Shown: in pieces, positions 20,866 through 31,170 of the stretch
Position numbering within the stretch: position 1 is the first letter of the stretch
Layout: each line of letters starts with the position of its first letter
Source of the DNA: Schistocephalus solidus
Taxonomy: Eukaryota; Platyhelminthes; Cestoda; Diphyllobothriidea; Diphyllobothriidae
NCBI GenBank assembly: GCA_017591395.1
Contig: WEDG01002553.1
Span: 1 to 64,000, forward strand
Length of the DNA stretch: 64,000 nt
Reading direction: 5' to 3'
Notes under the pieces: generated by a model
The model's database searches: none
What the model was told of the DNA's origin: nothing
Seen by the model: the letters and a program-made list of their open reading frames with translations, nothing else
Made by a program: the position numbers and the translations under genes

Positions 20866-22889
20866 CCTTCGACCTTGACCTTGACCTTCCGATGCGGCAG
20901 AAGGCCACGTGGATGCACCCTCGATCGCGGCGCTGGCAGCTGCTGGACTATGTTCTTGTCCAGAGGCGAGAATAACAGGACGTGCTGGTGACCAAGGCGA
21001 TCCGCGATTCCGATGGTTGGACAGATCACCGCCTCGTCATCTCCCAGATGAGGCTGCGACTGCAACCCCGACGAAGGCTCCAAGGTATGAGGCCACGAGG
21101 TAAGTAACATACTCGTTTATTTAATTTGCCTGCTCACTGTTTTGATTTCAGCAACCAAATAACCGAGAAACTGGAGGACCTGCATGCTCCAGATGATAAT
21201 GTTACCGTGGAGACACGATGGTGTCATCTGCGAAATGTCATCCAGTCCACCACCCTCGAAGTCCTCGGTCGCGCACGCCTTCAACTCCAGGACTGGTTTG
21301 ACGTCAATGACGCCGACATCAGCAACTAACTTGCGGAGAATAAAGGACTACACAAAGCCTACACGGACCTTCGAACTGACGCCATCGAAGCAGCCTTCTT
21401 CAGATGACACCGCCTTGTACGCCAACGGCTGCGGGAGATGCAGGATGCCTGGATGATACGAAAAACTGAGGAAATACATGGGTATGCGGACCACAATGAA
21501 ATGAAAAACCTTTTCAAAGCCATCAAGACCATCTACCGTCCGTGTATCAAGGGGACCGCACCACTGCTCAGCTCTGACGGCACAACACTGCTGACAGAGA
21601 AATCGAAAATTCTGAAACGCTGGGCCGAGCACTTCAGAAATGTCCTTAATTGCTCATCAGCCATCTCCGATGCTGCCATTGACCGGCTCCCTCAAGTGGC
21701 CACGAACAATGACCTGGATCTGCCGCCTTCCCTACCAGACGGACTGTGGAAAGTCATGCAGAAATTCGGCTGCCCTGAGCGGTTCATGCACATGGTGCGT
21801 CAGTTTCATGACGGGATGACGGCACGCGTCACTGACAACGGGACGGTATCCGAAGCATTCGCAGTGACCAACGGAGTAAAGCATGGATGCGTATTGGCTC
21901 CCACCCTGTTCAGCCTCATGTTCTCGGCTATGCTGATAGACGCCTACGGCGATTAGCAGCCTGAGATGCGCATCGCCTATAGAACTGACGGACACCTTAT
22001 CAACAGTCGGCGTATGCAGGCTTCAACACGCGTGTCTACGACTACAGTCCATGAATTGCTCTTCGCGGACGACTGCGCCCTTAACAACGTAACTGAGGAG
22101 GATATGCGAAGGAGCATGGACCTCTTCGCCGAAGGCTGCGCCAATTTTGGATAAACAATCAGTTAAGCCAAATCGGTTGTCATGCACCAGTCGCCACCCA
22201 CTGTGGAATGCAATGCTACCCGAATCAATGTCAACGGTGCTCAACTCAAACACGTGGAAACCTTCGATTATCTAGGAAGCACGCTGTCACGCAACACCAG
22301 AATAGATGACGAGGTTGCACAAAGGATCTCCAAAGCTAGTCAGGCCTTCGGCCGGCTGCAGGCCTCGGTGTGGAATCGCCACAGTATTCACCTGAACACC
22401 AAACTGAAGATGTACAAGGTCATCGTCTTGACGACACTCCTTTACGGAGCGGAAACCTGGACCGTCTATCGAACCAAGGCAGGAAGCTGAATCACTTCCA
22501 TCTCAGCTGCCTCCGCAGAATACTGAAGCTGAGATGGCAAGAAACGATACCAGACATGGAAGTCCTCGAGCGGACCGGAATCCTCAGCATCCATGCCATG
22601 CTGAGGCAAGTGCAGCTGCGATGGAGCGGCCACCTGGTAAGAATGGACGACGAGCGACTACCCAAACGACTTTTCTACGGAGATGTCGCTACGGGTTCTC
22701 GCCGGCAGGGAGGTCAAAAACGACGCTACAAGGACACTTTGAAGAAATCGCTGAAGCAACTGCAAATCAACTCGGCGACCTGGGAGGACCTCGCCCAGGA
22801 TAGACCGGCATGGAGAAGATCAGTGAAGACTGGTTCATCAATTTATGAGGCCAACCGGATCGCCGCCGCCAAGGCCAAAAGAGCGGCAC
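20866..22889 (+). pseudogene. LINE-A endonuclease end and reverse transcriptase
   Basis: The sequence resumes the endonuclease after the LINE-B insertion (LLDYVLVQRRE, stop, then IRDSDGWTDHRLVISQMRLR). A linker (ITEKLEDLHAPDDN, KRWAEHFRNVLNCSSAISDA) leads to the RT. LDLPPSLP is joined directly to DGLWKVMQKFGCPERFMHMV, so the finger and first palm blocks, including the first catalytic Asp, are deleted. Later blocks remain: VTNGVKHGCVLAPTLFSLMF, VHELLFADDCALN (FADD catalytic pair), [32 protein letters not shown] and [20 protein letters not shown]. Stops occur near 21955 and 22152, and there are frame changes near 22480. It is non-functional. Confidence 0.85.
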
Positions 22890-23747
22890 GAAAGTCACCA
22901 GCGCCCCGGACCAACACCGCCAATGCCCAGGCCTGCCAACATGCCCGCGCTGTCAACGCATCTTCCGCGCGCGAATTGGCCTGGTTGGACATCTTCGGAC
23001 ACAATGCACCAACAATCCGACAATTCCAACTTCAACGTTTGATTCTGCCAACCCTCCTTCAGACTCCCCCACCCTCACTCCTGGCATCAATTCCATTACT
23101 CCCACCATCATATCGACCACGTCCATCTACTCATCGCCTGCTACCCCCACCACCGCAACCACCATTGCCTTCGCCTTCACTACTACCACCACAACCACCA
23201 TCAGAGATGGGCACTCTCTCCTAAACTGTCCTCAATGCGACCGCACATTCACCTCACGCATCGGCCTCGTCGGTCACTTGCGAATACATCGTACAGTGAC
23301 TGGTGAACCAGTGCTTGGAGCACCAATACACAGCAGAGATCGTCGCCTCCACTGCCCTCACTGTCCTCGCGCATTCACTCATCGAATGGGCCTATTCGGT
23401 CATATGCGCATCCCTGACAGCGGAATTCACCGCAATGCCGACAACACCGATACACCATGCACACCCTCCGCTCCTGCCATTCTTACCGCCACTGACACCC
23501 CCACTACCAAGAATGACATGTCCCCAGCCTCTACCGATTTCTCCTGCCCATACTGCGCCCGCAACTTCAACTCACGCTTCGGCCTGGTCGGTCACCTACG
23601 AATCCATCGCACGGAGGCTGGTGAACCAGTGCCTGGGGCTCCAACATACAGTCGACGCGCCCGCCTTCACTGCCCTCACTGCTCCCGCACATTTACACAC
23701 CGAATGGGCCTATTAGGACACATGCACCTACACGAAAACCTGCGGTA
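22890..23747 (+). pseudogene. LINE-A C-terminal zinc-finger array (five C2H2-like fingers)
   Basis: The fingers follow the RT domain in the same ORF, apart from small frame changes. Finger 1 is [20 protein letters not shown] at about 22935-23000 (C2HC). A Thr/Ser/Pro-rich linker with long Thr runs follows (23000-23220). Finger 2 is [21 protein letters not shown] near 23229. Finger 3 is CPHCPRAFTHRMGLFGHMRI near 23351, its last His replaced by Pro. Finger 4 is CPYCARNFNSRFGLVGHLRI..H near 23544. Finger 5 is CPHCSRTFTHRMGLLGHMHL..H near 23672. The last frame, 23278-23748, is open for 156 codons. All fingers share the helix wording (G-L-hydrophobic-G-H-hydrophobic), so they arose by duplication. 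A role in nucleic-acid recognition is likely, but the target is unknown. Confidence 0.85.
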
Positions 23748-23838
23748 AACCACCGGAGGCTAAGCCACATCAGCACACACCATCTACATTAATACATAGA
23801 CAACACCCGCACAATCATCATAATGTACCTGATAAAAT

Positions 23839-23859
23839 CACGGTTTCCTAGAAACCGTG
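23839..23859 (+). other. Perfect hairpin in the LINE-A 3' UTR (copy A2)
   Basis: The nine-base stem CACGGTTTC pairs with GAAACCGTG across the loop CTA. The same site in copy A3 is at 30541-30561, where the stem keeps perfect pairing with a G-C pair replaced by A-T. Confidence 0.7.
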
Positions 23860-24325
23860 GCTTGAAAGGCTGTCAATCTGACGCTTAAACCAGACCACGC
23901 CATCGGCCCAGTTTATGTGCTCTGTGTGTCAAGTGGCTGACCAGTGGACTGAGAGGCAGACGGCAATGGCTCATCCCTATCCTCTGAGCAAGTGAATACT
24001 GGTGTGTGCGTTATGGGGGCCAGGTCGTGCTGTGGCGCGCGAAGATGTGTACGCCGACCCGTCAGCCAAGTTGCAATGGCTCCTTCTTAATGTGGCCTTT
24101 ATGGCACTCCCACTCCGTGGGATCCGAGCCAGGTGTGGTGGTATGCCCAGGGGCGGCTCCGACCGCGCCAGCCTAGTAGTCATCTGGTGGATTCTAGATT
24201 GATTGTTTAGGAAATCCTGCTTGGACAGTCAGCTTGCTGTATCAGAATTGGTGGATTGCATACGTTGCAGTAGGCTGGGCGGGTAACTTGACCCAAGTGT
24301 GATTAAACTCACGGCTCCCGGTGGG

Positions 24326-24405
24326 GCCTCGTAGCTCAGTTGGCTAGAGCGTTGGCTGTAATAAAACCTTCCCCTTGCTGGCGTGGGTTCGAAGCCCACC
24401 GAGGC
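24326..24405 (+). mobile_element. tRNA-derived SINE head
   Basis: A tRNA-like unit is visible. GCCTCG (24326-24331) pairs with CGAGGC (24400-24405). An A box, TAGCTCAGTTGG (24332-24343), matches the pol III consensus exactly. A B box, GGTTCGAAGCC (24386-24396), matches 10 of 11 positions, and its GTGGG/CCCAC arm is intact. The anticodon arm does not pair properly and the spacing is stretched, so it is not a functional tRNA gene. It lies directly against the 5' end of LINE-E. Confidence 0.65.
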
Positions 24406-24419
24406 TGCCGAGTTTTTCA

Positions 24420-26965
24420 CAAGTGGTTCAAAGGAATTATTCAAAGCATAATTGTTAAATTCCTTCTTTGCCAAACATTTTACCCTTGAAACCAATTCCA
24501 TCCCTTCGATCACCCTGACGTCTCATGAGTTGTTTTCTACCATTAATGTTGTTCCTACAAATATTCAGAAACAGATAAGCCAACTTAATCAATCACACTC
24601 AGTTGGAACCGACAACATCCAAATTCCCTTAGTAAGCAGCTAAGTGATTTCCCCCCTTTACTGAGCAAAGTGTTCTCAGTTTTTCTCAAAAATAGTTACT
24701 TTCCTGATTAATGGAAAACCTCTATTATTATTCTAGTATTTAAATCTGGCTTACGTTCGGATGTTCACAATTATCACGGTGTTCAAAAAACACCTGCTCT
24801 TATTAGTTCTTTGAAAAACTAATTGCCGTGCAAATTACAGATCTTTGCATAACCAATCAACTTCTTAACTATTCCCAACATGGCTAAAGCTAAGCTCCTT
24901 GAAAAACTAATTGCCGTACAAATACACATTTTTTCACGACCAACATGGCTTCCTAACCGATCGCTCTTGTTAAACAGGTAACCTGTCTTTTCTTAATCTA
25001 TTAACATCTGTGCGTACTGGTCATTTTTCTGCGGTCATTATCTATTTTGATCTTAGCAAGGCCTTTGATAAAGTGCCTCATATAAGACGTATAGTTGTGG
25101 TAGAAGCCTTAGGACTTTGTAGTTCCCTTACCGATTTCCGTACGTCATATCTAACTAATCATAAACAAAAGGTCTTAGCGGGGTCCTCATTTTCAGCTGA
25201 CACTCCTATTGTAAGCCGTGTGCTTCAAGGCACCGTGGTAGGTAATCTTTTGTTTTTGCTTTACATCATCAGCAGTTAAACACTCAGTATTTTATTTATG
25301 CGGATGATCTTAAATGCGTATATTCCTTCTCTAAATCTTTGGTCCAACGACGCTAAAAAGAAATCTATGCAGACTTGCATTCTATGAATGAAATACGGCC
25401 AAAGCTACCCAGATTCGTGGCTTTATCTCTTATAATTTATACCTTCCTGAAATTAAATTAAGACTTTATCAAAGGTTTGTCCTTCCCATTCTTGAACATT
25501 GCTGTCCATTTTTTTGGTTTAATGACCGAGTGTAGCCGTTCTAAAATGGAAAAGGAAAAGGAAAGGTTCAACTTCCTCCTACTCGAATAGGTGCCAACTA
25601 ACTAAACTAATTTTTTGTGGGTTCGGAGACTGGAAGCTGGCTTCTGCTGCCTTTTCCGCCTTTATACTACTTAATTCAAATATTCCCCGGATTTCAGCCC
25701 TTATCCACATGTAAACGCTCTCTGTTCTTTGCTTGCTGGTATTGCTTTCTTTGGAATGACCTGCCGATAGATATAAGGTTATCAAATAACCTGTCTTCTT
25801 CATTAGAATTATAATCTGAATACTGAGCTGTGCAGGCCTCAGATTCATCGTCAATTCTCAGACCAACTAGCACCCCTGAACGCAGCATGTTATCTTTTTT
25901 CTTATTCAATTGCCGGATATCCCATAATCCTTTCGTATAACGCTCAGAAGCAACCTACCATTCTGCTTCGTGTGCCCTCGCGGGGCAGTTTTGCTTTTCT
26001 GCACCATTTTTTAAAAGAAAGATGATCTTCGCAGTCGGTTTTGATCCCTTCTTAATTTCGACTGTAATTTGGAAATATTTTCGACTCCAATAGTTTACAT
26101 AGTCTTCGCAGTTCTCCTCTTTCTTGACCCTTTGCAAACTGCTTTATCTTCGTCCGCCATCGAATCCGCCGTGCCTTCAGGCGATGGTTCTTGCGGCCCT
26201 ATCCTTCTCCCCGGTTCTGACCCTAAACGGACTGTTGACGATCGTTTCGGGTTCCTCTGTCGGTGTGTGGAAGAAAACTAGATCCAATCACCATATTTTT
26301 AGAAAAAGCGTTTTAACCTCGCAAAACCTGAGACTCAACCTATGAAAGATTTCTGGGCTCACAAAACTGCCTCTTTTTCTAAGTCACCGGCTAAAAAGAT
26401 CTTTGTACTGTCGTTGGTCTGAGAAATCTGCAATGATTTTATCATGGTTGCTTCTCTGGTAATTCTACACTGACCTTCACGATCTCTACGGTCCTATGGT
26501 CACTTGACCATAAGCGTGCGGATGATGCCTGCGAAGGTTTACCCTGTCAAACATCCTTGACGGTTACGCTTATAGCTAGTCGGTACGCATTGTGATCACA
26601 CCTGCGGTGGTGAAAAGTAGCCTCTGTCGTTACATGATTTCCCGCTATGAGGAGCGTTTTTAACCCTCATAAGCTCCCATCGGCACGACTGTCCTTCCTA
26701 ACGCGTATGTTTTTCTACCAGAAGCGACAGTTTTTTCTCCTTTAAAACCCACAAACCCCATTCAACATATGCCTTTTCCATAAAAAATACCCAAGGAGTT
26801 TTTTCACTGCCTGCTATTTTATTTATTTTTTGACCACATTGATTTGTGTTATTTGTCATCGCCAAGAAGCTGACCTACTATTCATAACTTAGCTATGCAC
26901 GATTTCGGGCTGGTTTTAATTTTTTTTTCCAATGACTCAAATAAAACATCTATCTATCTAATACT
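24420..26965 (+). mobile_element. LINE-E: relic of a LINE-B-related non-LTR element
   Basis: The plus-strand translation parallels LINE-B: LLNSFFAKHFTLETNSIPSI, then NQSHSVGTDNIQIP near 24590, VIIYFDLSKAFDKVPH near 25035 (palm block with catalytic Asp), VSRVLQGTVVGNLLFLLY near 25215, FIYADDLKCVYSFS near 25290 (YADD) and LSTCKRSLFFACWYCFLWND near 25705. The region 25830-26900 still looks coding-like in shifting frames but I cannot assign it. The 3' end carries AATAAA and a short (ATCT)n tail at 26940-26960. Stops and frame changes are frequent, so the element is dead. Confidence 0.65.
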
Positions 26966-27690
26966 GCATCTAGTTAAGTGGATGTCAAGCATAGTAGAAC
27001 GGCCATGCTGCGGTCGTTGGCGCGACCACACGCGCGTGGAACCATGAGCGGCTGCCAATTTCAAGAACAAGGGAGTGTGTAAGGTACAGACAAAGGTTTG
27101 GATAGTGGAGCTCGAAAGCACCACTGCCTCCCTTCTCCTTTGTACCTTCTGGTGTCAATTCATCGGTTCCTTCGGATTTCTTCACTGGGCAACCTACCGA
27201 GAAAGGCTCCTGTATCGACTGAGTATGTTGCTCGTCAGTCATATTTGCACACAATCCAAGCAGGTGAATATCAGATAAAGGTTGAAAGAGAGAGTTTATT
27301 AAATAATATAAGGATGAAATATGTAGCAATAGAAAAAGGGAGTAGAGAGTTAAGGGTAGAATCTTGACTGGAATCAGTCACGACAGTGTCTCACGTACAG
27401 CGAATTCCGGGTAACTAACGGGATGAACCAAAGGGAGTGTGGCGCTGGAAGCAAATATGGGGATTGGGCACAGTCTGTATCGTTTGACCCTGAAAAACCA
27501 CAAAAGAACACCAACTGCATCACTGTCTCTGTAACCGGAAACACACTTCAGTCAAACAACACACAAGGGTTAAAACTCTTCTGTTGCATCACAGTAGTTC
27601 GGCGTGAATTCGAGACAATCAGGGTGCAGTGCTGAGAAAGGGGAAAGGTGCCATGTGCAACACCACTGAACAAAGGCCTGAAGTTCCATT
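26966..27690. other. Unassigned repeat-rich spacer
   Basis: No protein family was recognised on either strand. A 114-codon open stretch on the minus strand (27329-26985) has no motif I know. The composition differs from the neighbouring LINE relics, and an LTR or other noncoding repeat is possible, but no paired copy was found in the window. Confidence 0.3.
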
Positions 27691-27691
27691 T

Positions 27692-27925
27692 TTAAGAGCT
27701 CAAACACGATGTTGCAATCGGTAGTTTATATCCGTAAGCAAGTTTTAAATCGTCGGTGTACATAAAGGGCCTAACATAATGAAGACAACCAGAAAGATAG
27801 TCGACAAAAAGGCAAAATAGGAGTGGGCCAAGCACGCTGCCCTGAATAACTCCACTCCTCACATGTGTGGGGTAAGAGGAGACAACATCTTGAGACACTT
27901 GACGCGGTAGTAAGTGTGATTGCAA
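27692..27925 (-). pseudogene. Non-LTR reverse transcriptase fragment
   Basis: The minus strand reads SGVIQGSVLGPLLFCLFVDY and then FMYTDDLKLAYGY. These are the RT blocks around the second palm motif (QGSVLGPLLF) and the catalytic pair, with YTDD in place of the usual YADD. It is about 77 codons long with no flanking RT sequence. The wording is Jockey/CR1-like. Confidence 0.7.
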
Positions 27926-28254
27926 TCTGGAATAGATTACACACGAACATTAAATTCTGAAAAAATATTTTTGATTAAAGGAACCACTAACCACTTTCCG
28001 CTTCAAAAGCAACTTCCAAAATTGCTGAAGGCTAAATCCACCAAATCCAGCTCCCTTAGTGATAGCTTATGTGGTAGGTATGCAAGGACAATGGTCACTG
28101 AATCAAACGATGCCGACCACAGAAGGTGGCAAACTATAGTCTCTGTGTATATAATGGTAATGGATGCCTTGTTTGGCCGCCTAAACAGGAAACCGGAATA
28201 GAACCACCCATAATACATGTGGCTTTGTACCAAATTCCGGGGAAATTATGCTTA

Positions 28255-28430
28255 GGATGAAAGTGACGGTTAGGATTCAGTTTATGGTCAGAGTGGGGGT
28301 TAGGGTCATGATGAGGCTAAGGGTAAAGGTTTCATCGTGTTAACTGAAGGGTTCAGGTTCACGGTAGGGCTAGAATTCAGATGAAGAATACAATTTAGTT
28401 TTATGTTAGGTTAATTGTTAGCGTTGAGAC
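28255..28430 (+). repeat. Degenerate telomere-like (TTAGGG-type) tract
   Basis: The stretch repeats loosely spaced units such as GGTTAGG, GGGTTAGGGTCA, GGCTAAGGGTAAAGG and GTTAGGTTAATTGTTAG. The six-base rhythm is visible but heavily mutated. It resembles an old interstitial telomeric repeat or a minisatellite derived from one. Confidence 0.45.
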
Positions 28431-28515
28431 GGTTATATTTACCCTTCATGAACTTTACCATACGGACACATGTTTTAAAAGGGCGCGGCGGTTCCTATTC
28501 CCTTGTCTTGTCTAG

Positions 28516-28865
28516 GTGTCGATACACGGCATCCCTGCCTACAAAATCAAACAACAGGGTCCTCTTATTGATCACGGTATGCGCATCGTCATAAAAGGCA
28601 TACCCGAGTATACTTCACTCACCCCAAAGAGAAGAATTCCATACGTTATGGAATTATTCCAACAATATCTCAAACCTCTTTTAAATGTTAATGAAGATGT
28701 CACCGTCTTGAAAGCTGTGAGAATAGGGCAAATGAAAAACTTCAAGGAGAATTCAAGCCAACCCAGACCACTATAATTTGTATTCCAAAAGGAAAGACAA
28801 GCGTTGTTACTGCTGCAGAGAAAAACCGGACCTCCAAAAAGTTCCACCAACGCTTTTTATCAGCG
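28516..28865 (+). pseudogene. Possible ORF1 fragment of a non-LTR element
   Basis: The open stretch 28516-28776 reads GMRIVIKGIPEYTSLTPKRR and ends NFKENSSQPRPL. The next frame gives VFQKERQALLLQRKTG. The order (VIKGIPE, then SQPRPL, then a Lys/Arg-rich block) resembles RRM-containing ORF1 proteins of CR1-like elements. It is short, frame-broken and has no neighbours, so the call is tentative. Confidence 0.35.
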
Positions 28866-29769
28866 GGAATTTTAACCAGCATAGTGGGAGAAATGGAAGG
28901 AACTCAAAACCAAAATCTTTAAAAGATCCATATTGAGCGAGAAAACCCTATGAATATTGATAGGAGAAATTAGAACTGATCAGTTGTCATGGAAAAAACC
29001 AGTAACAATGAGCGTAACGAAAAACCAAACGAAAAAAAATGAACGCTCCTATCTGTTGAACCATCCGATGAAAAGGACGATCAACACATCGACCTCCAAT
29101 TCAATCAATCATCAGTTCACTCAAAATTGAACATAAAATCAGATAAGCCACACAAAATATCCAGCAACCTGGATACATAAGTCACTCGAAAACATATCCG
29201 GGCGAAAATCCGCTTTCTTTATATGAATCCAAGGCTTTTTTTAGAAGTTAGATGAGCTCAAACGATGGGTATCAGCTTTGCAGTTGGATGCCTTTTTCCT
29301 AAATGAACTATTGAGTGTACCACACACTGGAGGTTATCCCAACGTGCAACACAAGCTTTGACGTTCGCTCGCTCAAAAAACAACATTGATGTCTCTGGAC
29401 TCTGCTCGGAACAGCGGGAGGACACTTTAAAAAAAGGCTGAGTCGCTTTATGTTTCTAAAAGTTTGACTGTTAGAATTCATTGAACAAACACACCTCTCC
29501 GCGATACAGTTGTTTCATTGGAATAGGTTACCGTGCAGGTTTATAGATAAATGCAGCTCATATCGTCACTAGAAGCATGAGTAAGGTAAGCGTGTACGAT
29601 CCAAATCTGCAAGAGGAAAAACTTTCGTCACTGGCTGGATTTGAGCCTCCCTCATAACCAATCAACCACGGTGTGAGGTCCTGAACGCCAAGCGGCTAAT
29701 AGATACTCTAAGGAGCAAAACCCTATTAAGCAAATCGATGTATCTCAGTTCCTTCTGCAAAACCAGAGT
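28866..29769. other. No recognised gene
   Basis: AT-rich sequence up to the target-site duplication of LINE-A copy A3. No family was recognised. Confidence 0.4.
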
Positions 29770-29785
29770 CTAATAAGACCGTATG
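29770..29785. repeat. Target-site duplication of LINE-A copy A3 (3' side)
   Basis: CTAATAAGACCGTATG matches CTAATAAAACCGTATG at 32300-32315 in 15 of 16 positions. The two copies sit exactly at the ends of the LINE-A homology. Confidence 0.85.
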
Positions 29786-30540
29786 ACAGTTCGACCGCCG
29801 ATTTCGTCGAGGTCCACGTATGCTCCACACCAGGTGATGCAGGGACGGTAACTTGCGCGTGAATTCGTTTGAAGTGATAGTAGCCTTGCGCTGCAGCTAC
29901 CGCACTCTCTCCTCCTCCCCAACCTAAGCCCGGTGTCAAGACAGAGTCAAGAAGACCGGAGACGGGAGAGGGCGCAGGTGGCTGGTGCGGCCGGAGCCGC
30001 CCTGTGTGTACCACCACACCTGACTCGGATCCCACGGAGTGGGAGTGCCAAAAAGGCCACATTAAGAGGGAGCCATTGCAGCCTGAATCTCCAGTCCGCC
30101 AGTCAGCCACTCCACACAAAAACACCCATTGGGCTGACCACGCGGTCCGAGTTATCCCGTCAGTTGGACACCTTCCAAGCCACGGTTTTAAGCACACCGT
30201 GATAGTTTCAAGAGCGTCAGATTGTTTATAGTTAGGAAAATGCGCTGATCTGTTGACCTCACTCTCTCCCCACCCCCACAATCAGCCCACCATCCCAGCC
30301 AGTCAGTTGTCTGATGTGGGAGTGGGCGCATTGGCTGACGGGTTGGCGTACCCGTCTTCGCGCGTCACAGCACGACCTGGCCCCCAGTACGCACACACCA
30401 GGATTCCCTTACTCAGGTGAAATGGAGGAGCTATCGCCGTTTGACTCCCAGTCCACTGGTCAGCCACTCGACACACACTGCACATACACTAGGCCGACGG
30501 CGTGGTCTGGTGTAAGCGTCAGATTGGCAGCCTTCCAAGC

Positions 30541-30561
30541 CACAGTTTCTGGGAAACTGTG
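30541..30561 (-). other. Perfect hairpin in the LINE-A 3' UTR (copy A3)
   Basis: The stem CACAGTTTC pairs with GAAACTGTG over a TGG loop. Compared with copy A2 the fourth pair has changed from G-C to A-T on both arms. Confidence 0.7.
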
Positions 30562-30651
30562 ATTTTATCAGGTACATTATGATGATTGTGAGGGTGTTGT
30601 CTACGTTTTAGTGTAGGTGGTGTGCGCTGATGTGGCTAAGCCTCCGGTGGT

Positions 30652-31170
30652 TTACCGCAGGTTTTTGTGGAGGCGCATGTGTCCTAATAGGCCCATGCGG
30701 TGTGAAAATGTGCGGGAGCAGTGAAGGCAGTGGAGGCAGGCGTGGCGACTGTATGTCGGGGCCCCAGGCACTGGTTCACCAGCCTCCGTGCGATGGATTC
30801 GCAAGTGACAGACCAGGCCGATGCGTGAGTTGAAGTTGCGGGCACACTGTGGGCAGGAGAAATCGGTAGAGGCTGGGGGGATGTCATTCATGGTAGTGGG
30901 GGTGTCAGGGGCGCTAAGAATGGCAGGAGCGGAGGGTGCGCATGGTGTATCGGTGTTGTCGGCATTGCGGTGAATTCCGCTGTCATGGATGCGCATGTGA
31001 CCGAATAGGCCTATGCGATGAGTGAATGCGCGAGGACAGTGAGGACAGTGGAGGCGATGATCTCTGCTGTGTGTTGGTAATCCAAACACTGGTTCACCAG
31101 CCTCTGTAAGATGGATTCGCTAGTGACCGATCAGGCCGATGAGTGAGGTGGATGTGCGGTCGCATTGAGG
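30652..31170 (-). pseudogene. LINE-A zinc fingers 2-5 (copy A3)
   Basis: The open part 31089-30652 (145 codons) encodes three fingers joined by the linker HRTEAGEPVPGAPTYSR. A stop at the end of the preceding finger separates it from finger 2 and the RT. Finger 4 has Cys in place of Gly before its first His (GLVCHLR). The last finger begins CLHCSRTFSHRMGLLGHMR and ends in a TAA after NLR. Confidence 0.8.

Larger units (their letters stand above)
11930..24166 (+). mobile_element. LINE-A copy A2: near full-length zinc-finger non-LTR retrotransposon, split by insertions
   Basis: The layout is a 5' leader (about 11930-12504), an APE-type endonuclease (12505-13109), a 7.76-kb antisense insertion (13110-20865), the end of the endonuclease plus RT (20866-22890), C-terminal zinc fingers (22890-23747) and a short 3' UTR (23748-about 24166). 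The two halves join in frame across the insertion: the codons before 13109 end in ...LTITFFR, and 20869 resumes with LPMRQKATWMHPRSRRW. The domain order, the wording of the RT and the single ORF suggest an RTE-like clade, but that is judgement by eye. Stops occur at about 12659, 20972, 21955 and 22152. The RT core has also lost its first palm block. This copy is dead but informative for the family's architecture. Confidence 0.85.

Noticed and set aside
21100..21151. A textbook-looking GT...AG intron (GTAAGT to TTTCAG, 52 bases) in the LINE-A RT
   Set aside because: Reading through keeps the same frame on both sides (FNLPAHCFDFSNQ) apart from one stop. Splicing it out would shift the frame into a stop. 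It is coding sequence that happens to resemble an intron.
24326..24405. A tRNA gene (tRNA-like A and B boxes and acceptor stem)
   Set aside because: The anticodon arm does not pair, the spacing is abnormal and the unit adjoins retroelement sequence, so it is a SINE head.
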